Shown in pieces: positions 1-5,008 of a DNA stretch of 5,566 nucleotides. Every line of letters begins with the position of its first letter. Within the stretch, counting starts at the first letter, position 1. Position numbers and translations under genes: made by a program. This stretch comes from Granulosicoccaceae bacterium (GTDB taxonomy: Bacteria; Pseudomonadota; Gammaproteobacteria; DAOVJZ01), in assembly GCA_030632035.1 (NCBI GenBank), contig DAOVJZ010000118.1:1-5566 (forward strand). Direction: 5' to 3'. A model generated the notes under the pieces. It saw only the letters and a program-made list of their open reading frames with translations. It was not told the DNA's origin and made no database searches.

Positions 1-200
1 ACCCATATGCCAGTGCCTAACGATAGTCCACCTGTTGCTATTGCAAGTTTTCTATTTTTTCCATTAGAATTATTTAAAGAGGTAACAAAATTAAGCGCTA
101 TATAAGCTGCTGCTACAGCAATCATATAAGACAAAAAAACCAGCGACCAATCATAGCTGCCTGTGATAATCATGTTTTCCATTGGTTGCTCTGACATCAT
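1..200 (-). CDS. MHYT-domain integral membrane sensor protein, N-terminal part (cut by window edge)
   Basis: Sixty-six codons are visible, reading leftward off the window. The frame starts with a double ATG (200 and 197), preceded by GGGTGA at 206-211 on the minus strand, five bases from the first ATG, which is a good Shine-Dalgarno match and supports this start. After a short polar N-terminus (MMSEQPMENM), residues about 18-39 form a membrane helix (WSLVFLSYMIAVAAAYIALN). A second helix begins near residue 52 and runs to the edge as LAIATGGLSLGTGIW. This helix-polar loop-helix ending in GIW is how MHYT domains begin; the M-H-Y-T motif itself would come just past the edge and is not seen. MHYT domains are predicted six- to seven-helix sensors, perhaps for a diatomic gas via metal, often fused to GGDEF/EAL or kinase modules. 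The output domain here is unknown. The gene lies downstream of lolD on the same strand but 274 bases away, so it is probably transcribed separately. Confidence 0.72.
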   Translation of the reverse strand, partial: MMSEQPMENMIITGSYDWSLVFLSYMIAVAAAYIALNFVTSLNNSNGKNRKLAIATGGLSLGTGIW

Positions 201-205
201 TGTTT

Positions 206-211
206 TCACCC
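206..211 (-). promoter_or_regulatory. Ribosome binding site of the MHYT-domain gene
   Basis: On the minus strand GGGTGA ends five bases before the ATG at 200. GGTGA is complementary to the 3' end of 16S rRNA (part of the TAAGGAGGTGA consensus). It favours the first ATG over the second ATG three bases on and over Met7. Confidence 0.5.
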
Positions 212-315
212 AATAAAGATAAATGTAACCAGAAAATAAACTTTTCCAGTTATCAATTAATATGTATATCGAACGCTATATGGAGTATTGGAGGGGTAAA
301 CTGTTAAAAGTTTGT

Positions 316-340
316 TAACTACCTTTTATATATGTAGTTA
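316..340. repeat. Short inverted repeat (7-base arms), possible operator
   Basis: TAACTAC (316-322) and GTAGTTA (334-340) are perfect inverted arms around an 11-base AT spacer. The element lies upstream of the MHYT-domain gene. The arms resemble those of the repeat at 359-380. It could be a dimeric regulator site or a chance palindrome in AT-rich DNA; nothing identifies a binding protein. Confidence 0.35.
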
Positions 341-358
341 TATTTGTATGACCATTTT

Positions 359-380
359 AACTATCTGAAATCACATAGTT
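359..380. repeat. Short inverted repeat (6-base arms), possible operator
   Basis: AACTAT (359-364) and ATAGTT (375-380) are perfect inverted arms around a 10-base spacer. Arm sequence and spacer length are close to those of the repeat at 316-340, whose centre is about 41 bases away. That similarity is the only reason to list it, since a 6-base palindrome alone is weak evidence. Confidence 0.3.
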
Positions 381-442
381 TAATAATCATATTTTTTACT
401 GCTTATAAAGCCTTCTTCTTATGTGGGTTTTTTACTATTAGA

Positions 443-474
443 TAAAAACAGGAAAAACATTACGAAAATGTGTT
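443..474 (-). terminator. Possible weak intrinsic terminator after lolD
   Basis: Read on the minus strand, directly after the lolD stop codon, the five-base arms ACATT (471-467) and AATGT (461-457) enclose the loop TTCGT. They are followed by a run of T and, a few bases on, a second T-run (TTTTTCCTGTTTTTA). The position and T-tracts suit a Rho-independent terminator, but the stem is short and has one G-C pair, so efficiency would be low. Confidence 0.3.
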
Positions 475-1146
475 CTATTGCAAAACACCATCTTCCAGTC
501 TAAGTATTCTGTCCATGCGTTCTGCCAGGCGCAATTCATGGGTCACAACAATAAAACTGGTTTTCATGTCCTGATTCAGTTCCAGCATCAACGCATAAAT
601 CTGATCGGCTGTTTTGTGATCCAGGTTGCCAGTGGGTTCATCGGCCAATACACATCTTGGTTCAATCACCAGGGCGCGCGCTATCGCCGTACGTTGACGC
701 TCACCACCGGACAATTCGGCTGGTTTATGATGAATACGTTCGGCCAAACCCACTCTTCCTAACATGGATTCTGCTTTTTTTCTGGCCTGATTAATATCAT
801 CACCACGAATCAACAAAGGCATGGATACATTTTCCAGCGCAGTAAATTCAGGCAACAAATGATGGAATTGATAAACAAAACCCAGGGTATGATTGCGCAA
901 ACGACTGCGCTCATTTTCGCTCAAGGCCGCCACATTGTTGCCGGCTATCTGCACTTCCCCGCTGGTTGGTGTATCCAGTCCACCTAACAAATGCAACAAG
1001 GTGCTTTTGCCCGCACCGGATGAACCAATAATAGCAATACGCTCACCTTCATCCACCGTCATACTAACATCGCTCAATACTGATACATTCAGATCGCCTT
1101 CCTGAAAGGTTTTGGACAAATGTTTGCTTTCTATAACGGCACTCAT
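475..1146 (-). CDS. lolD: LolD, ATPase of the lipoprotein-releasing ABC transporter
   Basis: A 223-residue ABC ATPase, a usual length for LolD. It hydrolyses ATP on the cytoplasmic face of the inner membrane to drive extraction of outer-membrane lipoproteins from that membrane and their transfer to the periplasmic carrier LolA. Visible motifs are Walker A GSSGAGKS (41-48), Q-loop Gln93 in VYQFHHLLPEFTALENV (a stretch typical of LolD), signature LSGGERQR (145-152), Walker B with the catalytic pair Asp169-Glu170 in VLADEP, D-loop NLD (174-176) and switch His203. All catalytic residues are intact. The ATG at 1146 lies 12 bases after the stop of the permease gene, so the two are almost certainly co-transcribed. 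The ribosome binding site is poor (AGGG about 10 bases upstream). MacB or FtsE would be the nearest alternatives, but the Q-loop region and the permease partner favour LolD. Confidence 0.95.
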   Translation of the reverse strand: MSAVIESKHLSKTFQEGDLNVSVLSDVSMTVDEGERIAIIGSSGAGKSTLLHLLGGLDTPTSGEVQIAGNNVAALSENERSRLRNHTLGFVYQFHHLLPEFTALENVSMPLLIRGDDINQARKKAESMLGRVGLAERIHHKPAELSGGERQRTAIARALVIEPRCVLADEPTGNLDHKTADQIYALMLELNQDMKTSFIVVTHELRLAERMDRILRLEDGVLQ

Positions 1147-1158
1147 AATTCAGAAACC

Positions 1159-2412
1159 CTATTCATAGCGCAATGCCTCGGCCGGTTTTGTGCGTGAAGC
1201 ACGCCATGCAGGATAAATCGTAGCCAGCAAACTGAGAATAAAGGCGACAACAGTAATCAAACCAACATCACTCCAGTGCATATCCGATGGCAAGTCACTA
1301 ATGTAATACACATCTGCTGGCAAGAACTTGAAACCAATGATCTCTTCAATTTTCCCGACAATGGATTCAACATTCAATGCAGTAATAACACCTGTGATAA
1401 CACCCGTGATGATACCAGTTATACCAATCACCATGCCCTGTATCATGAAAATAGACATAATACTTCCCGGTGTTGCACCGAGTGTGCGCAATATCGCAAT
1501 GTCTGCCTGTTTGTCTGTGACCAGCATGACCAGTGTGGAAACAATATTGAACGCCGCTACTGAAACGATTAAAAACAGGATCACAAACATCACGGTCTTT
1601 TCAGTTTTAATAGCTTTAAAGAAATTGGCATGTTGGCGTGTCCAGTCGGTAATGTAATATGCACCTGATACATTTTGTGTCAGCTCACGTGTAATACGTG
1701 GTGCATCAAACATATCAGTGAGTTTTAACCGCACACCGGTCATGTCATCACCCATACGCAATAAAGTGGCTGCATCTTTACTATGTAACAGCGCCATGCC
1801 GTTATCATATTCGTACATGCCCACACGGAATATGCCGACGACGGTAAAACGCTTGAGTCGTGGTAAAAGACCAGCTGGTGTTACGCTAACGCGTGGTGTA
1901 AGCAAGGTAACCTTGTCACCTTTATAGACACCGAGTGTACGTGCCAGCGAAGCACCCAGTATCACACCGTATTCGCCCGGCTTCAGGTTATTAATATCCC
2001 CTTCCACCATTTTGCTGGCCACTTCTGATACCTTGGGTTCTTCAGATGGCAAGATGCCACGAATTTGTGCCGGCGCGACTTGTCTGTCACGCATGAACAT
2101 ACCTTCAAAACTGATAAACGGTGCGACAGCGATTACTTCTGAATGATTTGCAGCGGCCTTGGCGGCGGTACGCCAGTCTTTCAGACCGCCATCGAGACTG
2201 CGAATCGTGGAATGGGATGTCATACCCAGGATACGTTCACGGAGTTCATTCTCAAAACCATTCATGACAGACAAGACGGTAATCAACGCCCAGATGCCAA
2301 GCGCAACACCAAGCATGGAAATAAGAGAAATAAAAGAGATGAAGTGATTACGCCGCTTTGCGCGCGTGTAACGTAATCCGATAAAGAGTTCCAGAGGCCT
2401 GAACATGGCCAC
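1159..2412 (-). CDS. LolC/LolE-family lipoprotein-releasing permease, possibly LolF-type
   Basis: A 417-residue inner-membrane subunit of the LolCDE (or LolDF) complex, which takes mature lipoproteins from the outer leaflet of the inner membrane and passes them to LolA. Family layout is complete: start FRPLELFIGLRYTRAKRRNH, helix 1 about 25-50 ending in VLSVMNGFENELRERILGM, a large periplasmic domain about 51-270, and three C-terminal helices near 273-298, 316-346 and 381-402. Residues 172-189 (including TPAGLLPRLKRF) align by eye with the LolC Hook loop that recruits LolA, and the C-terminus ALRYE is LolC-like. DVYYISDLPSDMHW (367-380) and LTDMFDA (231-237) instead resemble LolE. No second permease gene adjoins lolD, so this may be a hybrid LolF; a lolE elsewhere cannot be excluded. 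The longest frame starts at GTG (2412); the ATG at 2406 (MFRPLELF) is at least as likely. Neither has a clear ribosome binding site. Confidence 0.93.
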   Translation of the reverse strand: MAMFRPLELFIGLRYTRAKRRNHFISFISLISMLGVALGIWALITVLSVMNGFENELRERILGMTSHSTIRSLDGGLKDWRTAAKAAANHSEVIAVAPFISFEGMFMRDRQVAPAQIRGILPSEEPKVSEVASKMVEGDINNLKPGEYGVILGASLARTLGVYKGDKVTLLTPRVSVTPAGLLPRLKRFTVVGIFRVGMYEYDNGMALLHSKDAATLLRMGDDMTGVRLKLTDMFDAPRITRELTQNVSGAYYITDWTRQHANFFKAIKTEKTVMFVILFLIVSVAAFNIVSTLVMLVTDKQADIAILRTLGATPGSIMSIFMIQGMVIGITGIITGVITGVITALNVESIVGKIEEIIGFKFLPADVYYISDLPSDMHWSDVGLITVVAFILSLLATIYPAWRASRTKPAEALRYE

Positions 2413-2447
2413 ATTAAACCATAAGACTCTATTTTTAGAAAGGTAAT

Positions 2448-4502
2448 CTAGTGGAGGTTAGCTGATAAGCGTGTGTACTGACGTCTCCATTCACGACTCA
2501 AGCGATGTGCACGTGAAATTTGTTCTTCACTCATGCGTGCGGCAACAATATCGCGATAAGAGCGGGAGCGGTTGTCACCCAAACCGGCCGCGATATTCCA
2601 CCATTTGTGGGACTCTACATAATCCAGATTGGCCCCTTTGCCAGTGAAATACATATTACCCAACTGATAATAGGCGTCGGTTATGCCTTGTTTGGCCGCA
2701 CTGCTTAACCATTTAACGGCGGCACCAAAGTCCTGTGGCAACCCCTTACCATTACGATACATGGTACCCAACTTGAACTGCGCCTTAGCATTCCCTTTTT
2801 CTGAAGCCTGTTGCAACCAGTCTGCACCCAGTGCCAAGTCCTTGTTAACACCCTGACCCTCTACATACATCTCACCCAATGTACGCATAGCTTCGGTATC
2901 ATCACGACCTGCCGCTTTGCGTAACCAGAACAGGGCCTGAATCATATTCTTTTTGACACCACGACCATGACGATAAAGTTGTCCCAGTCGAGCCTGTGCA
3001 CGCGGTAGATCCTGACGTGCTGCCTTTTCAAACCATTTGGCGGCATCACTATAGAACTGTGACACACCCTTGCCCTCTGCATACATTTCACCCAGCCTCA
3101 GTTGCGCTTTCACATGTCCTTTTTCTGCTGCCATGCGATACCAAACCGCAGACTGCACCAGATCGGAAGGTACGCCCTTGCCGTTGTAATACATTTCACC
3201 TAGACGATATTGTGATTTCAGATGCCCCTTTTGTGCCAGATCGCGTAACAGGGCCATATCCACTGTGCGTGATTCATCCGCCATGGAAATTTCAGCCAGT
3301 GCAATCTGTGAACGAATATCGCCTTTACTTGCTAATGTTCTGTACAGCTCTTGTGCCCTATCTACATTCTGTTTAACACCCAGCCCCTTTTCATGCATTG
3401 TGGCAATGCGGTACTGTGCCAGTCCAATTCCACTTTCGGCAAATGGAGTTAACAACGAGATGGCCTTGCTGTAGTCCTTTCTATCAAAGGCGGTCATGCC
3501 TTCTACAAAACGATCAGCTTGTTCCTGTTTAAGCTTCCTTTCATTTGTAATTTCCTGTGCTATTTTAGCTTGCTGTTCTTTTTCCTTTTCTGTCTTGGCA
3601 TCCGTTGGAATTTCTCTGGTTACCAGCGCAAGATTATCTGCTACTTTTTTGATTTCTTCTTTAGTAATGGTAGTACGACCAATTGTCTTGCCTGACGTGG
3701 CTAACTGGTTTTTGATTTCAGTACGAATTTGTTCTTCGACTTCATTGCGAATCTTGTGTGCAATTTCCGTGCGCACTGCCGCTTCAGACTCAGATAAAAT
3801 ACGTTTCTTGTTTTTAGCGATGGCATCCTTGATTGCTTTCTTGCGTGCCTTTTCAAGCGCAATGGCGTTTTTCCTGGCCTCAATCTTTTTGCGCTTCGCC
3901 GCGTCTTCCCTTTCCCTGGCTTCACGTACCGAACGTTCACGTGCCTTTTTTAGTAGTTCAGCCTGCATTTTGACCCGTGCCAAGTCTTCAGCTGTACCAC
4001 GCATCTGTTTCTCTTCGCTAACGAGTGCTTGTTCTACTGCCTTTTCTCTAAGCTGTTGTTGCTTGTATTTGAGTGCATACAAGGCATCTGTGGACTTCTC
4101 ATGACCTTCATCAGAAGCCCGTGCATACCAGCGATAGGCTTCATAATGATCCTTGGCAATTCCCTTCCCTTCCTCGTACATACGACCCAACTGGTATATG
4201 GCCGGGAGATAGCCCTGTTCTGCCGATTTGGCATACCAGTCAAAGGCCTGAAAATTATTGTTTATGGCAAACTGACCCTTTTCATACATCTGGCCAAGAT
4301 AGAACTGGGCTTCTTTATTATCCTTACGTGCCAGTTTTTCCCACACCTCAAAGGCATACTCGTAATTACGGACTTCGTAGGCCTCCAGACCCTCCTGGAA
4401 GCTACTACTATGATCCAACTGGTTTTGCGGGACCGCAAAAAGCACTCCTGACAAGGTCAGCGAGATTAAAATTATTAATGATTTCAATATGTTATGATTC
4501 AT
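2448..4502 (-). CDS. Exported Sel1-repeat (SLR) protein with central coiled coil
   Basis: A 684-residue protein with no cysteine. Residues 1-23 form a signal peptide (MNHNILKS, a hydrophobic core, then LFA before VPQ), so the protein is probably periplasmic. Two Sel1-like repeats (starting near 65 and 101, plus a half-repeat near 35-60) precede a charged, Lys/Arg/Glu/Ala-rich helical region (about 145-330). Then come eight Sel1 units starting at 362, 398, 430, 466, 502, 538, 574 and 610, each with the LGxMYxxGxGV...A..W...AA pattern in conserved copies. A C-terminal cap follows (MSEEQISRAHRLSREW, 657-672). Sel1 repeats are helix-pair scaffolds for protein-protein contacts; the partner is unknown. 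The ATG at 4502 gives the signal peptide, and the next Met is at 167, so the start is firm though its ribosome binding site is weak. The stop lies about 35-41 bases before the permease gene, suggesting an operon with the Lol genes. The central region recalls TolA-like helices in composition only. Confidence 0.88.
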   Translation of the reverse strand: MNHNILKSLIILISLTLSGVLFAVPQNQLDHSSSFQEGLEAYEVRNYEYAFEVWEKLARKDNKEAQFYLGQMYEKGQFAINNNFQAFDWYAKSAEQGYLPAIYQLGRMYEEGKGIAKDHYEAYRWYARASDEGHEKSTDALYALKYKQQQLREKAVEQALVSEEKQMRGTAEDLARVKMQAELLKKARERSVREAREREDAAKRKKIEARKNAIALEKARKKAIKDAIAKNKKRILSESEAAVRTEIAHKIRNEVEEQIRTEIKNQLATSGKTIGRTTITKEEIKKVADNLALVTREIPTDAKTEKEKEQQAKIAQEITNERKLKQEQADRFVEGMTAFDRKDYSKAISLLTPFAESGIGLAQYRIATMHEKGLGVKQNVDRAQELYRTLASKGDIRSQIALAEISMADESRTVDMALLRDLAQKGHLKSQYRLGEMYYNGKGVPSDLVQSAVWYRMAAEKGHVKAQLRLGEMYAEGKGVSQFYSDAAKWFEKAARQDLPRAQARLGQLYRHGRGVKKNMIQALFWLRKAAGRDDTEAMRTLGEMYVEGQGVNKDLALGADWLQQASEKGNAKAQFKLGTMYRNGKGLPQDFGAAVKWLSSAAKQGITDAYYQLGNMYFTGKGANLDYVESHKWWNIAAGLGDNRSRSYRDIVAARMSEEQISRAHRLSREWRRQYTRLSANLH
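3513..4070 (-). other. Coiled-coil/charged helical segment of the Sel1 protein
   Basis: This stretch encodes residues about 145-330. It is dense in Lys, Arg, Glu and Ala, with almost no aromatic residues or Gly, and reads as long amphipathic helices (for example KARERSVREAREREDAAKRK). Net charge is strongly positive around 183-235 and more mixed after 240. A break with TSGKTIGRTTIT (269-280) probably divides two helical stretches. It separates the N-terminal from the C-terminal Sel1 repeats and may act as a spacer or oligomerisation element. Confidence 0.7.
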
Positions 4503-4554
4503 AATAGCACTTTTACCGGTTATTATTTGTCATATCGGCAGGCCTTGCTCAGGC

Positions 4555-4584
4555 TTGAATCTATATTACTCTGCCAAATATACG
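4555..4584 (+). promoter_or_regulatory. Candidate sigma70-type promoter for the rightward genes
   Basis: TTGAAT (4555-4560) and TATACG (4579-4584) are separated by 18 bases, each matching four of six consensus bases. Transcription would start near 4591, giving a leader of about 95 bases that begins inside the T6-CAGT-A6 palindrome. A competing candidate lies at 4629-4657. Confidence 0.25.
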
Positions 4585-4628
4585 GTTTTTTCAGTAAAAA
4601 ATGGCCTGAATCACACTCTGATGGGGGA

Positions 4629-4657
4629 TTTACTGCTAAATTTTCATGGTCTATTTA
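4629..4657 (+). promoter_or_regulatory. Alternative candidate promoter for the rightward genes
   Basis: TTTACT (4629-4634) and TATTTA (4652-4657) are separated by the ideal 17 bases and lie close to the gene, giving a leader of about 20 bases. The -10 box matches only its first three positions, so this is weak. Confidence 0.18.
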
Positions 4658-4675
4658 AAAACCAGAAAATCACCC

Positions 4676-4680
4676 AAGGA
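4676..4680 (+). promoter_or_regulatory. Ribosome binding site of the small exported protein gene
   Basis: AAGGA ends five bases before the ATG at 4686 and eight before the ATG at 4689, so it supports a start at one of these two adjacent Met codons. This is the clearest ribosome binding site in the window. Confidence 0.6.
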
Positions 4681-4685
4681 CCACA

Positions 4686-4973
4686 ATGATGAAGGACACA
4701 ATAATATTGTTACTGGCTATGGCTTTGTTTGCAACTCCTGTTACACATGCCGATGTCATCACACTACCCGATGCTACCACTGATGCTGGCAAAACGTTTG
4801 CTCTTTCACTTCCATATCGCGGAATGAGCATGGAAGCCGTCGCCACACAATATGGTGCACCACTTCAAAAAGCCTCTCCTGTGGGTGAACCACCTATTAT
4901 TCGCTGGGAATATGAAAAATTTGCAGTCTATTTTGAAAGTGAATATGTGATACATTCCGTCATGAAAAAATAA
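4686..4973 (+). CDS. Small exported protein with BamE/SmpA-like motif
   Basis: A 95-residue protein with a signal peptide of about 22 residues (hydrophobic core IILLLAMALFATPVT, cleavage likely after THA), giving a periplasmic product of about 73 residues. There is no lipobox cysteine. The mature part carries RGMSMEAVATQYGAPL (45-60), matching the GM(S/T)xxxVxxxxGxP helix-turn motif of BamE/SmpA/OmlA folds. It is followed by strand-like RWEYEKFAVYFESEYVIHSV (73-92), in the position where BamE has its W-Y and hydrophobic strands. I recall similar small proteins as conserved hypotheticals in Gammaproteobacteria, with no known function. The start is backed by AAGGA five bases upstream. The deiminase gene follows after 35 bases on the same strand, so co-transcription is likely. 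A role in envelope assembly is only a guess from the fold. Confidence 0.85.
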   Translation: MMKDTIILLLAMALFATPVTHADVITLPDATTDAGKTFALSLPYRGMSMEAVATQYGAPLQKASPVGEPPIIRWEYEKFAVYFESEYVIHSVMKK

Positions 4974-5008
4974 CCTATTTTCGGTATCAGCATATCGGAA
5001 ACTGAATC

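Larger units (their letters stand above)
201..474. other. AT-rich intergenic region between lolD and the MHYT-domain gene
   Basis: These 274 bases hold no convincing gene on either strand and are visibly more AT-rich than the lol genes. The right end (about 443-474) holds a weak hairpin plus T-tracts on the minus strand that could end the lolD transcript. The middle (298-380) holds three short inverted repeats, two of them of the type AACTA(C/T)...(G/A)TAGTT. The promoter of the MHYT-domain gene should lie here, but I could not find a -35/-10 pair with good spacing. Confidence 0.6.
4503..4685. promoter_or_regulatory. Divergent intergenic region holding the promoters of both gene groups
   Basis: These 183 bases separate the leftward Sel1-lol group from the rightward pair, so each group must have its promoter here or inside a neighbouring gene. 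It contains inverted arms CAGGCC (4539-4544) and GGCCTG (4603-4608), and between them the symmetric TTTTTTCAGTAAAAAA (4586-4601). Two rightward promoter candidates are listed separately. For the leftward group I found -10-like boxes (TAATAT at 4568-4563) but no matching -35. Confidence 0.6.

Noticed and set aside
1147..1158. Frameshift or missing gene between the permease and lolD
   Set aside because: The 12-base gap is a normal operon spacing, and both proteins are complete at their ends.
2996..3376. Open frame of 126 codons on the plus strand inside the Sel1-repeat region
   Set aside because: Its product shows no domain, and its openness follows from the repetitive codons of the opposite gene.
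2448..3420. Periodic sequence considered as a DNA tandem repeat or CRISPR-like array
   Set aside because: The period is 108 bases (36 codons), and similarity is at the protein level (Sel1 units) with diverged DNA. This is a protein repeat.
3496..4104. Long open frame of 202 codons on the plus strand, opposite the coiled-coil segment
   Set aside because: It is the complement of Lys/Ala/Glu-rich codons, giving a Ser/Ala/Phe/Leu-rich protein with no recognisable motif. It lies wholly inside a well-supported gene on the other strand.
4029..4504. Two overlapping plus-strand open frames (about 140 codons each) opposite the N-terminus of the Sel1 protein
   Set aside because: Both are antisense to a clear signal peptide and Sel1 repeats, have no plausible ribosome binding site, and resemble no family I know.
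4586..4601. T6-CAGT-A6 palindrome considered as an intrinsic terminator
   Set aside because: The stem is A-T only and no T-run follows it on either strand; it sits in a divergent region where no transcript needs to end.
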